Positions 36,569-45,861 of a stretch of 64,000 bases of DNA are shown piece by piece. The DNA comes from Bacteroides sp. (GTDB lineage Bacteria; Bacteroidota; Bacteroidia; Bacteroidales; Muribaculaceae), in contig JAAVCG010000006.1 in NCBI GenBank assembly GCA_014802435.1, forward strand, positions 121,195-185,194, read 5' to 3'. Each line of letters starts with the position of its first letter. Position 1 is the first letter of the stretch. Made by a program: the position numbers and the translations under genes. The notes below the pieces were generated by a model that saw only the letters and a list, made by a program, of their open reading frames with translations, was not told where the DNA came from and did not search any database.

Positions 36569-37522
36569 ATGTATAAACAATTATCCCGGGAGCAAAGATA
36601 CGCAATTTATCTGGGACTGCAAGAAAAAAAGACACTTACTGCAATTGCTCTGCAGATTGGATGCTCAGTATCAACGGTTTGTCGCGAAGTAAAGCGCAAC
36701 ACGAACCGTCACGGCCATTATGTATTTCAACACGCCTGCGAGTTCGCTCAATTCCGCAAACAACGGAGCGCAATGAATCGCAGGACTCCTGCTAATGTCA
36801 TCAGGCAAGCGCGGAAGCTGTTGATTGAAGAAGACTGGTCGCCTCAGCAGATATCCGGATGGCTGCTCGTTAACAAACAGATACACATATCCCACGAACG
36901 GATATATCAGGAAATAAGGGCGGATAAATCCGGAATACTTAAGGAGCATACGCGCCACAAAATGAAATATCGCCATCACTGCTACCGTAAAAGACCGACA
37001 AAAGTCAGAAACATCCCCGATCGCATCAGCATACATGATAGACCGGTCGAAGCCGACGGAACCAGGTTCGGTGACTGGGAGCTGGACCTTATCGTCGGGA
37101 AAGGACAACGTAGCGCCCTGGTCACACTGACTGAGAGACTTACAAACTATACACTGATGGAATACATCCCCAACAAACGCCCGCAGACCGTTGCCGATAC
37201 AGTCTGGAAAATGCTCATGCCTTTTATCGGACATGCGCTCAAGACCATCACAACGGACAATGGCAGCGAGTTCATGCTCCACAAGCAATTTGCCCGAAAA
37301 CTCAAGACCAAAGTATACTTTGCCGACTCATACTGCTCATGGCAGAAAGGGGCCATCGAATACGCAAACAAACTAATCCGTCAATACTTCCCCAAAGGAA
37401 CTGATTTTAATCTCATTACAAAAGAAGAAATCATGGAAATACAAAAGAAAATTAACCGCCGACCGAGGAAAAAACTGAATTTTAAGTCCCCAACTATGGT
37501 TTTTTACAATCTTTGTCGCTAA
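36569..37522 (+). CDS. IS30 family transposase
   Basis: MYKQLSREQRYAIYLGLQEKKTLTAIALQIGCSVSTVCREVKRN; DWELDLIVGKG, TTDNGSEF, YCSWQKGAIEYANKLIRQYFPKGTDF. Confidence 0.95.
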   Translation: MYKQLSREQRYAIYLGLQEKKTLTAIALQIGCSVSTVCREVKRNTNRHGHYVFQHACEFAQFRKQRSAMNRRTPANVIRQARKLLIEEDWSPQQISGWLLVNKQIHISHERIYQEIRADKSGILKEHTRHKMKYRHHCYRKRPTKVRNIPDRISIHDRPVEADGTRFGDWELDLIVGKGQRSALVTLTERLTNYTLMEYIPNKRPQTVADTVWKMLMPFIGHALKTITTDNGSEFMLHKQFARKLKTKVYFADSYCSWQKGAIEYANKLIRQYFPKGTDFNLITKEEIMEIQKKINRRPRKKLNFKSPTMVFYNLCR

Positions 37523-37646
37523 TTTTGCACTTGCTTGTTGAAAGTACGGAGTAAAAATTTGGAACTTAAAAAAATAAGTATTATCTTTGTGGGGTCTTTA
37601 AAGACAAATTTATATGTTGGAAATGAAAAAAGTTGAATAATATTTA

Positions 37647-38717
37647 ATGAAAATGAAAATTACACGTAGAAAACTTAATAAGGCCCTTGGGATCATACGA
37701 AATACTCGTATAAACTATGATTTGGTTAGTTTTTGTGGGAACATGTGTAAACGTTACTTCACTAAGCGTGATGCAGATAAGACCTTGCCTTATCCGACTA
37801 CTCTTATGCTTGAACTGACCAACAAGTGTAATCTTAAGTGTACAATGTGTCCACGCGAACATATTTATGGTCAAGACATGAACATCGGCAACATGGACAC
37901 CGATCTTGCTTATAAAATAATAGACGAGTGTTATCCGTATCTACAATCAATTGGCCTGACCGGGCTTGGTGAAACTCTTTTTGCTCCAAATCTCCTTGAT
38001 GTTGCAAAGTATATCAAGTTAAAAAAGAAATCAATTGTTATTTTCATCTCGTCTAATGCAAATATGCCCGACTTTATTGAGAGAATTACCCCCGTAGTTC
38101 CTTACATTGATACTCTCCAAATTTCAATAGATGGGGTTGGGGAGATATATGATAAAATACGTATTGGAGGCTCTTTCCATCTTCTTGATGAAAATCTACA
38201 AAAGCTTAGTCCTATAATTGCTGACGGGAATGTGGATGTTATGTTCAATATGGTCGTTTCTATGAAAAATTTTGAATCGATGGTGGATGTCATCGACTTT
38301 GCTCATAAGCGCGGGGTACGATTTGTAAATTTTTCTAAGCTTAATCTTGCAAGTATCCCGGAAATTGATGTTGCTACTACATACGACTTTTTCAAGTCTA
38401 AAGAATACATAGAAGTTTGTCAAAGAACTCTTGAAAAAGCTCATGACTATCCGGAGTTGGAGATTACCGGACTTGACATTCAACCTGAAGGGACCTTTCA
38501 TGTATGCCCATTGGTATATAATAGCTTTCAAATTAACCAAGACGGGTTTGTGCCTCCATGTTGCGCTAAACCCTTCTCAAAGTTGATGTCTTTTGGTAAT
38601 GTAAAAGACTCTGATGTGCTTTCTGTCCTCAATAGTGCAGCGGCCAAGGATTTTCAACGTTGTTGGCAGATGAGTCGTGTGCCTGATTTTTGTAGGAATT
38701 GTAATGTATTCTTGTAA
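37647..38717 (+). CDS. Radical SAM / SPASM domain protein
   Basis: LELTNKCNLKCTMCPRE (CxxxCxxC); C-terminal CPLVYNSFQINQDGFVPPCCAKPF...C..C. Confidence 0.9.
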   Translation: MKMKITRRKLNKALGIIRNTRINYDLVSFCGNMCKRYFTKRDADKTLPYPTTLMLELTNKCNLKCTMCPREHIYGQDMNIGNMDTDLAYKIIDECYPYLQSIGLTGLGETLFAPNLLDVAKYIKLKKKSIVIFISSNANMPDFIERITPVVPYIDTLQISIDGVGEIYDKIRIGGSFHLLDENLQKLSPIIADGNVDVMFNMVVSMKNFESMVDVIDFAHKRGVRFVNFSKLNLASIPEIDVATTYDFFKSKEYIEVCQRTLEKAHDYPELEITGLDIQPEGTFHVCPLVYNSFQINQDGFVPPCCAKPFSKLMSFGNVKDSDVLSVLNSAAAKDFQRCWQMSRVPDFCRNCNVFL

Positions 38718-38880
38718 ATTTTAATTCAATTTTTGGGAAAAATGAACCTTTTTTGTTGCTGCGACGTTATAATTACGAAAAGCACACAGAAATGACTTTT
38801 TTCATTGTGAAAGAAATGTGATAATGATTGGTTTATTATTTGACGAGGAGTGACCGAGATGGCCACTCCCCGCTGATTTT

Positions 38881-39714
38881 TTATAGCATCCGGAGGGTTT
38901 CAATCGATTGGAGAGCCGGAGCGGGGTCATGGACGCGAATTATCTTTGCCCCGGCCTGAATGGCGAGTATATTGGCCGTGATGGTGGCTGGAAGCACTTC
39001 GGCGGGCGTTAGCCCAAGGGGTTTATAAAACATTGACTTGCGGCTGATTCCGACGAGCACCGGCTGAGGGAATGTCCGGCAAATCAGCTCGAGTTCACGC
39101 ATCAGTTGCCAGTTTTGCTCCAGAGTTTTTGCAAACCCGAATCCGGGGTCGAGAATCACTTGAGTGGCCCCTTTTGCGGTTAGTTCGGCAATGCGTTGAG
39201 CAAAAAAGGTCATGACGGCGGCGGTTACGCTCCCCTCGGCTGAATAATCGGTGAGTTGCTGCATCGTTTGCGGAGTTCCGCGCATGTGCATCATTACGTA
39301 AGGAGTGTTTTCGCGGGCAATGAGGGCGTCCATCTCCGGGTCAGCAAGTCCGCCGCTGATATCGTTGATGATGTCGGCGCCGGCTTCCAGGGCGGCCTGA
39401 GCAACTGAGGCGCGGAAGGTGTCGACGCTTATGGGAATCTCCCGGCTGACCCGGCGCACTGCTTTCACGGCGTCGACAAGGCGACGCATTTCAGCCTCGG
39501 TGCTGACTTCTTCGGCTCCGGGGCGTGAGGAATAGGCTCCGAGGTCAATGATGTCGGCCCCTTCAGAAATAACCTGCTCGGTGCGGCGGCTGATGGCATC
39601 GGCATCGGCGCAGCGCGAGGCGGAATAGAACGAATCATCCGTAGCATTGATGATGGCCATGATGGCCGGGCGCGGAAATTCTACCAGTCGCCCTTGAAGA
39701 TTTAAGCTAAACAT
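38881..39714 (-). CDS. folP: Dihydropteroate synthase
   Basis: AIINATDDSFYSASR, IIDLGAYSSRPGAEEVS, ISVDTFRASVAQAAL. Confidence 0.95.
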   Translation of the reverse strand: MFSLNLQGRLVEFPRPAIMAIINATDDSFYSASRCADADAISRRTEQVISEGADIIDLGAYSSRPGAEEVSTEAEMRRLVDAVKAVRRVSREIPISVDTFRASVAQAALEAGADIINDISGGLADPEMDALIARENTPYVMMHMRGTPQTMQQLTDYSAEGSVTAAVMTFFAQRIAELTAKGATQVILDPGFGFAKTLEQNWQLMRELELICRTFPQPVLVGISRKSMFYKPLGLTPAEVLPATITANILAIQAGAKIIRVHDPAPALQSIETLRML

Positions 39715-39739
39715 GGCGCAAAGTTACGGAAAAAATGCG

Positions 39740-39747
39740 TAACTTTG
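39740..39747 (+). promoter_or_regulatory. Bacteroides-type -7 upstream of dedA-like gene
   Basis: TAACTTTG, 8 bp before the ATG. Confidence 0.5.
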
Positions 39748-39754
39748 CACTCAT

Positions 39755-40435
39755 ATGGAATTATTAGCTATTTTTGACGCTCAGTCGCTCTTCTCAATGG
39801 TCTGGGACCATATGAGTTACTTCTATGTGTTCCTGTTCATGACCATCGAGAGCTCGTTTATCCCGTTCCCGAGCGAGATTGTCGTTCCGCCGGCGGCTTA
39901 TATCGCCTCGGTTGACGGGACGATGAATATTTATGGTGTAGGCATCGCCGCCACTTTAGGCGCCCTTGCCGGGTCAATCATCAATTATTTTCTTGCCGTT
40001 TGGATTGGGCGGCCTATAGTCTATGCGTTTGCACGCTCAAGGATGGGCGCCATCTGCATGATTTCGCCGGAAAAGGTCAAGAAGGCCGAGGATTATTTTG
40101 ATGCCCACGGCGCAGTGTCCACTTTTGTGGGGCGCCTGATTCCCGTTATCCGCCAGTTGATTTCCATTCCGGCGGGTCTGGCGCGGATGAACTTCGGTAA
40201 GTTCTGCCTGTTCACTACTTTAGGCGCGGCCATCTGGAACGCCGTGCTCTGCTGGTTAGGCTGGTTCCTGGCTCGGTTTGTCAGCAAGGATGACCTTTTT
40301 CAGAAGATTGAAGAGTATAATCAATATCTCAGTTGGGCCGGCTATGCGCTCGGCGCCATCTGCATCTTATTCGTTATTTATCAGCTCGTTAAACCCAAGA
40401 AACAAAATGACTCAGATAGCCCCCTCAATGCTTAG
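39755..40435 (+). CDS. DedA family membrane protein
   Basis: ESSFIPFPSEIVVPPAAYIA, FVGRLIPVIRQLISIPAGLARM. Confidence 0.93.
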   Translation: MELLAIFDAQSLFSMVWDHMSYFYVFLFMTIESSFIPFPSEIVVPPAAYIASVDGTMNIYGVGIAATLGALAGSIINYFLAVWIGRPIVYAFARSRMGAICMISPEKVKKAEDYFDAHGAVSTFVGRLIPVIRQLISIPAGLARMNFGKFCLFTTLGAAIWNAVLCWLGWFLARFVSKDDLFQKIEEYNQYLSWAGYALGAICILFVIYQLVKPKKQNDSDSPLNA

Positions 40436-41054
40436 TGCCAACTTCGGCTCATTGGATGCCGACGTTGAAATGGTTAATAACTCAGATGCCGCGATGATTC
40501 ATCTCGACGTCATGGACGGTCAGTTCGTGCCGAATATCTCCTTTGGATTTCCCGTAATCGAGGCCATTGCCCACAAGGCGCGCAAGCCCCTGGATGCTCA
40601 TCTGATGATTCTTGAGCCGGATAAATGGGTCGACACCCTGGCTCGCCTCGGAGTGGAGACGATGAACGTTCACTGGGAGGCGTGTACCCATCTTCATCGC
40701 ACTGTGCAGGCCATCCGTGCCGCCGGAATGAAGCCCGCCGTGACCCTCAATCCGGCCACTCCCGTTGAATTTCTCCGCGATATCATCACAGACGTTGACA
40801 TGGTTCTGCTGATGAGCGTCAACCCCGGATTCGGAGGGCAGAAGTTTATCCCGCAGATTCTTGATAAGACGCGCCGCCTTCGCCGGATGATCAGCGAAAG
40901 CGGCTCGCAAGCACTTATTCAGATTGATGGCGGAGTCAACATGGAGACGGGGCGTCACCTCGTTGAAGCCGGGGCGGATATCCTCGTTGCCGGCAGTTAT
41001 GTTTTCAATTCGCCGAACCCCGCCGAGACCATTGCCAATTTGGCGCGGTTATGA
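40407..41054 (+). CDS. rpe: Ribulose-phosphate 3-epimerase
   Basis: MTQIAPSMLSANFGSLDADVEM, HLDVMDGQFVPNISFG, VNPGFGGQKFI; start reassigned from ORF track. Confidence 0.95.
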   Translation: MTQIAPSMLSANFGSLDADVEMVNNSDAAMIHLDVMDGQFVPNISFGFPVIEAIAHKARKPLDAHLMILEPDKWVDTLARLGVETMNVHWEACTHLHRTVQAIRAAGMKPAVTLNPATPVEFLRDIITDVDMVLLMSVNPGFGGQKFIPQILDKTRRLRRMISESGSQALIQIDGGVNMETGRHLVEAGADILVAGSYVFNSPNPAETIANLARL

Positions 41055-43964
41055 TTTCTGTCGAGTCGGCAGAATGCCGCGGATATCGCGGAAGAGATTG
41101 ACATAGGCGTCGACTTCGGCGCTGAGCTCCGGAGAGTCAAGGATTGCAACATGGTCCACCTGGCCAACATAGAATCTCGCGAGGGTTTGAATGCCCCGAG
41201 GCGAGAGTTGGTCAGTATAGTACCATATGTTGGAGTCCTTGGCGTCTTTTTTGATTTTATCCTTGGTGCGGGGGAATTGTTCGACGAGGGCATTTTTGGC
41301 GTGCATGTCCAGGCGGAGGCTGACCTCCGTGCGCGAGTCGCCGAAGTGGAGCAATGAGTCGAGTTCGGTTTTATGGAAAAGATGTTCAAGAGTGCAGGGC
41401 TCATCGGTTACTTCAACATACTGTATGCGAGGCACTTTGAACACTCTGCGCTCGCGGCTGTCGCAGTCAATGCACCAGACCAGATCGTCGGCCTCCATGA
41501 CGTCGTAGACCTCCACTTTGCGGTCATTGATGGTTCCGGAATGAGATGAGGAATAGCCATGAAGGATGGCCCGACGGCGCGAAAAGCGGGCCTGCTTGAG
41601 CTGGTCAATGGCGCCGGCGGTATCGCGGTCCTTGCGGAATTTCTGCAGGGCCACCTGGGAGCGCACCGCACCGGTCATTTCCCTGGTCTCGCGGTCAGCG
41701 CGCACATAGGCCTTGCCGTCAAGCTCAATCACTCCGAAGGGGAACGGGTCGACGCGAATCATTGCCACACGGTCATTAAACGCCGGCTCGATATGAATAT
41801 AGGTCATGACGTCCTTGCCGAAGCGCTGAACGCATTTGTCAAAAATATTCAGGCGCACGTAAGTGTCGAAATTGGTGCAGTGGAGATACTTGAAGTCATC
41901 TTCCAGGCCGCTGACATAGCCCTGGTCATTGACGCCGACATAGACCGTGCCGCCAATCTGAGAGTTGAGGAAGCCGCAGATTGCGCGGAGCACGTTAGTT
42001 GTTTGCTGCGGCTGATTGGGATAGGCGTTTTTTTCAGGCGGATAGACCATAGAGGTTTTGAACTCAACGGTTTGAGACTCTATGCCAAGGTATTGGGCAC
42101 CATAGGTGTCGATTTCAACGTCTTCTTCCGTCTCGAGCGAGAGGTTTTTAACGATTTCGCGCTTGAGAGTGTTGAGAGTGGCCGGCGTCAGGGTCTCGCG
42201 GATGGAGTTTGCGGCCTGAACCAGTCGGGCCAGCTTGGAGAGGTTAGGGTTTGACTCGGCATAGCCGGCAATAGCCTGCTGGAGCTTTTCGGAGTATTCG
42301 CCGCGGCCATATTCCTTGAGGATGTCAATTACTTCCAGACGGGTCTTGACGGCATCGGTCTCCGCAAATTCCTCATAGTTTTTCAGGACAATGTCATGGA
42401 TATTATCGTTGGCGGCAAAGCTGACCAGCGCGCGCAGATATGAGGCCGAAAAGCGGAGGAAGTTGACGCTCGTCTCGTCGCCAATCAGGCGGGCAATCGC
42501 CATGGCGTTTGAAAGACAATAGAAGCGCGAAAGGGGCTTGGGGAGCGTGCGCTGATGGGTGTAAATCACTCGGAGCGCCAGGGGCAGCAGCCCCTCGTCA
42601 ATCTTCAGAGAACCCTCGGTTTCAGTCTGTTTGGTTGCAATCTCCGGGGTGCTTTCAACGAACAGGTCAATCGCCTCCTTGCGGAATTGCTGGTCATTAA
42701 ACGCTTCGCCGAACTCGTCAAAAAATTCCTCCTCGGTTATCTGCTCAATCGGCTCGGCATTGATTTTGCCGTAATTCTTGGCATATTCATAATTGATAAT
42801 CCTCAGGCGGGCAAGGTCATTAATCTCATAGTCCGGATTGGGGTAAGTGCTGAGTCCCACACCGTTTTCGGCCAGCCAGATGTTATATTTTATCGGACCG
42901 TGGGCCGTCACTTTCAGCTTGGCATAGATTTCCGAGCCGACGGGAAACTGGTCTCTCGTCGCCTCTACCAGACATTCCTTTAATTCATCCTCAAAGGAAA
43001 TCAGCCCGTGTTCCGGGTCAACAACCTTGGCCTTGATTCGGTCGCCCGGATAGAAGAGCTTCCAGAGGCTATCCGTCGTCAGGCCGCAGATGGTCTGATA
43101 GCGGAACACAGCCTTGGCTCTGAGCGGTTTAAAGGCCGGGTCAACGGATTCAACCCAGATGCCGTTCTCGCTCAGTGATGAAATCTCAAACACTGCCACA
43201 TCATCCTTGGCATAACTCGGCTGAACCTTCTTGGGCTGGGCAAACGGAATGTTTTGCGCCTCCAGAAAGGCCTCCGTGAAAGCTGAAATCTGAGGAATCG
43301 ACGTTGGGTTATCAAGCTGGTCAATCTTGGGAGTGGACATTCGGCAGCCTATTACCAGCTCCATGTTAGGCACCAATGACTGCAAGGTCTCCTTGTTTTT
43401 CCAAGCCCCCGGAGCGGTCAATGTAAAGCCCTTCTCCGTTTGCCAAAGGCGCCCTTTATTATCATAAGAAGCGGCTACGGTTGCCGGCTCGGCAAACTTT
43501 ACTCCCCCCTCGCTGCAGAGCTTATGGGCAAAAATCTCGCGCTGAAAAGTGGAAATGTCGTTATAAGTAAACCCTAAGCCTTCAATCTTGCGGTGAGTCA
43601 GGCACTTGGCCATTACGTTCATCAATCCTTCACCATGCTTGGGCGAGAGATCCCTCAATTCATGAATTAACGCCATCATGACCTTGATTCGGTCCGGCGC
43701 CTCAGGGAATGTCAACAAGTAAGTGGCCAACAGCCTGACGTTAAATTCCAGTTTCTTGATGTCTTCATCGTCGGCAAACAGAGGACGGGACGAGATTTCC
43801 CCGACAAGTCCCTCAGTGCGCTCGCTGACAAGGCGTTGGGTAATGGTCAAGAACGAGTCCTTCTTACCCATGCTGTTATGCAGATACCGCACTAAAGCGT
43901 CAAAGTTATCGTCGACATACTCTTTCTTTAAATCAAGCCAAATAGGGGTCTGGTCTTCACTCAT
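41049..43964 (-). CDS. Large AlbA_2 (Schlafen-like) domain protein with C-terminal WYL-like domain
   Basis: ESQTVEFKTSMVYPP...FLNSQIGGTVYVGVNDQGYVSGLEDD; C-terminal LVWCIDCDSRERRVFKVPRIQYVEV. Confidence 0.72.
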   Translation of the reverse strand: MSEDQTPIWLDLKKEYVDDNFDALVRYLHNSMGKKDSFLTITQRLVSERTEGLVGEISSRPLFADDEDIKKLEFNVRLLATYLLTFPEAPDRIKVMMALIHELRDLSPKHGEGLMNVMAKCLTHRKIEGLGFTYNDISTFQREIFAHKLCSEGGVKFAEPATVAASYDNKGRLWQTEKGFTLTAPGAWKNKETLQSLVPNMELVIGCRMSTPKIDQLDNPTSIPQISAFTEAFLEAQNIPFAQPKKVQPSYAKDDVAVFEISSLSENGIWVESVDPAFKPLRAKAVFRYQTICGLTTDSLWKLFYPGDRIKAKVVDPEHGLISFEDELKECLVEATRDQFPVGSEIYAKLKVTAHGPIKYNIWLAENGVGLSTYPNPDYEINDLARLRIINYEYAKNYGKINAEPIEQITEEEFFDEFGEAFNDQQFRKEAIDLFVESTPEIATKQTETEGSLKIDEGLLPLALRVIYTHQRTLPKPLSRFYCLSNAMAIARLIGDETSVNFLRFSASYLRALVSFAANDNIHDIVLKNYEEFAETDAVKTRLEVIDILKEYGRGEYSEKLQQAIAGYAESNPNLSKLARLVQAANSIRETLTPATLNTLKREIVKNLSLETEEDVEIDTYGAQYLGIESQTVEFKTSMVYPPEKNAYPNQPQQTTNVLRAICGFLNSQIGGTVYVGVNDQGYVSGLEDDFKYLHCTNFDTYVRLNIFDKCVQRFGKDVMTYIHIEPAFNDRVAMIRVDPFPFGVIELDGKAYVRADRETREMTGAVRSQVALQKFRKDRDTAGAIDQLKQARFSRRRAILHGYSSSHSGTINDRKVEVYDVMEADDLVWCIDCDSRERRVFKVPRIQYVEVTDEPCTLEHLFHKTELDSLLHFGDSRTEVSLRLDMHAKNALVEQFPRTKDKIKKDAKDSNIWYYTDQLSPRGIQTLARFYVGQVDHVAILDSPELSAEVDAYVNLFRDIRGILPTRQKS

Positions 43965-44281
43965 AAATAAAAATAATAATATAAATTAAAAAAATTACAC
44001 TAATAAGATACCACAAAGTTAAGCATTTTCCTCCGGAAATCCAATCCCCACCCCCAAAAAACAAACTGCGCTCACTCATTAAACCATTCCCTGCCAACAA
44101 AAGCAAAGAGACCGCCTAAACTTGTTAGCCAGTCCCTTGACCATAGATGAACAGTTATTCTGTTATTGTCTTAAAGTTGGATAGTTTCGTATCTTTCTAC
44201 ATATTCTCGGTTCGCCATACATTCTTCAGGATTAATGCAATCAAACACACATATTCTTACTGTATTGAGGATTTTCTCCTT

Positions 44282-44335
44282 TATTATGCAGATTGATCAT
44301 AGAATAAGTATTATGCAGGTTGATCATAGAATAAG
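44282..44335. repeat. Tandem duplication, 2 x 27 bp
   Basis: tattatgcag(a/g)ttgatcatagaataag twice with one mismatch. Confidence 0.9.
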
Positions 44336-44658
44336 TTTTTACTGTATTAGTATAACCAATGTCAATTTGGACATTGGGATTTGAATCAGTCGATGGTTAC
44401 ACCATATTGTCGTAAGAAATCATTGTTTACTCTAAAATCTTTCTTCCTGATTCCTCTTAATTTAGAGAAGTCGTACTTTTACAATAAGTTGATACAATCG
44501 GTAATTTTCGACTTTAGTATGTTAGAGAAAAGAGTCTTGTATATCCTGTATTAGTGAGTTTTGTCTTTAATATATCATTCTGTTAAATCACACAAACTCA
44601 ATGATAACACAAGTTCCGAGGAATCCTGGCTGAGATTGTGAGCGAAACATCTCCTAAA

Positions 44659-45075
44659 TTACTTTAGATCTTTCTGTGTTAAGGTTACTGAATATAATAA
44701 GTACCCGCCATTTTCAGTATAATAATTATATCGCATGGAAATCCCAGATTTCAAAAGGTCCATTTCTGCTGAAGAAGGTTGGGATTTTATTAGATGGATT
44801 ATTGCTTGCTTTGCCTCCATAATCGCCTCTTCAGAGGGGGAGTTTATCGGGTGTGTATAGTGATAATCATATACTAAAGTATAGGTCTTGGTATCGAAAC
44901 TGACACGATCCAAAATGAGTCCGTTACCCATATTTACCGGTACCTGATATTGTGCGCTTTCAACGACCTCCTTGGCTTTTTTTATGGCATCTGTTGAAGG
45001 AGTGGATGAAGTACATGAAAATGTACAGAGAAGGAGTAATGAACCAAAAGTTCGAAGTAAAAATTTAAATAACAT
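44659..45075 (-). CDS. Small hypothetical lipoprotein
   Basis: MLFKFLLRTFGSLLLLCTFSCTSS lipobox; start reassigned to 45075. Confidence 0.55.
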   Translation of the reverse strand: MLFKFLLRTFGSLLLLCTFSCTSSTPSTDAIKKAKEVVESAQYQVPVNMGNGLILDRVSFDTKTYTLVYDYHYTHPINSPSEEAIMEAKQAIIHLIKSQPSSAEMDLLKSGISMRYNYYTENGGYLLYSVTLTQKDLK

Positions 45076-45523
45076 AATTAATTGTTTTTTTGCCTCCTGA
45101 TTCCCTAATTCGGCGATTATGATTGGGTACAAGAAAAGAGGGGAATTCATCGTACCTCTATCATAGCAAGACAGGCTCGCCAAAGCCTACAGACTGAATG
45201 ATATATGAGGGTAGAATAAACTGCCCCTCTGGTTTTGTCTATGCTAAAGTACGGCTATCAGAGCCGCAAAATAGATGTGACAAAAACAGAAAGAGCGTCT
45301 AATCTCACTCTATCTCAGTCTGTTATTGAATTGGCGATTCGTCTTGCTGAGAAAGAAAGCTCGACACTTTTCTTTTCCAAATGGTATTTCTCTTCCATTG
45401 GATAGCGCAAAGTTACGAAAAATTTTTGAGATAGACGCTCTTTTATGCAATTTATTCTACAAATTTAAGAATAATGAATGATTGAAAGCCTTGTTTGCAG
45501 AGCCTGTGTGTGTAAAAAAAAGT

Positions 45524-45550
45524 GGAGGGGCTTATCCTACAAACCCCTCC
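45524..45550 (-). terminator. Terminator of the 41 aa ORF unit
   Basis: Minus strand GGAGGGG..CCCCTCC followed by an uninterrupted T-run (45514-45521 as A on plus). Confidence 0.75.
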
Positions 45551-45569
45551 GAGATATTGCTAAAGAGCG

Positions 45570-45695
45570 TTATGCCTTAACCCAGAAGCAGAATGCTTTA
45601 GCAGTCTTAGGGTAGACACGTTTACCATTGCGATATACGTACTTTGCAAAAACACGCTTACACAATACTCCATTGATAATTTTGAGGTCCTGCAC
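45570..45695 (-). CDS. 41 aa small basic protein
   Basis: GTG start with strong SD AAAGGAGGTGTTTATA-GTG; product (V/M)QDLKIINGVLCKRVFAKYVYRNGKRVYPKTAKAFCFWVKA. Confidence 0.6.
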   Translation of the reverse strand: MQDLKIINGVLCKRVFAKYVYRNGKRVYPKTAKAFCFWVKA

Positions 45696-45847
45696 TATAA
45701 ACACCTCCTTTCTTCGGCAGGCTGCCGAGGGGTTCTTGCTTCCTACGGCAAGAAAAATGCCCGGTGGTAGGAGCACCGGGCAAGCTCTTTAAAGAGGTTT
45801 GTGGAGATTGTTGTTGGAGGTGTAATCCGTGCAAAATCTCAAAATTA
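45696..45847 (-). promoter_or_regulatory. Structured 5' leader of the 41 aa ORF
   Basis: Hairpins 45714-45728, 45733-45754, 45759-45781 enclosed by 8 bp pairing 45701-45708 (SD) with 45816-45823 (anti-SD). Confidence 0.55.
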
Positions 45848-45853
45848 TCGTTG

Positions 45854-45861
45854 CAAAGTTA
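45854..45861 (-). promoter_or_regulatory. Bacteroides-type -7 for the 41 aa ORF unit
   Basis: Minus strand TAACTTTG, with GTTG about 20 nt upstream. Confidence 0.5.

Larger units (their letters stand above)
36360..37560. mobile_element. IS30 family insertion sequence with candidate 13 bp flanking direct repeats
   Basis: ggagtaaaaattt at 36360-36372 and 37548-37560; imperfect terminal inverted repeats sharing TTCAA...AAGTGCAAAATT; transposase inside. Confidence 0.75.

Noticed and set aside
45241-45405. 54 aa plus-strand ORF MLKYGYQSRKIDVTKTERASNLTLSQSVIELAIRLAEKESS...
   Set aside because: Superficially resembles a small regulator, but no promoter or ribosome site was seen and it overlaps the inverted-repeat interval; too weak to call.
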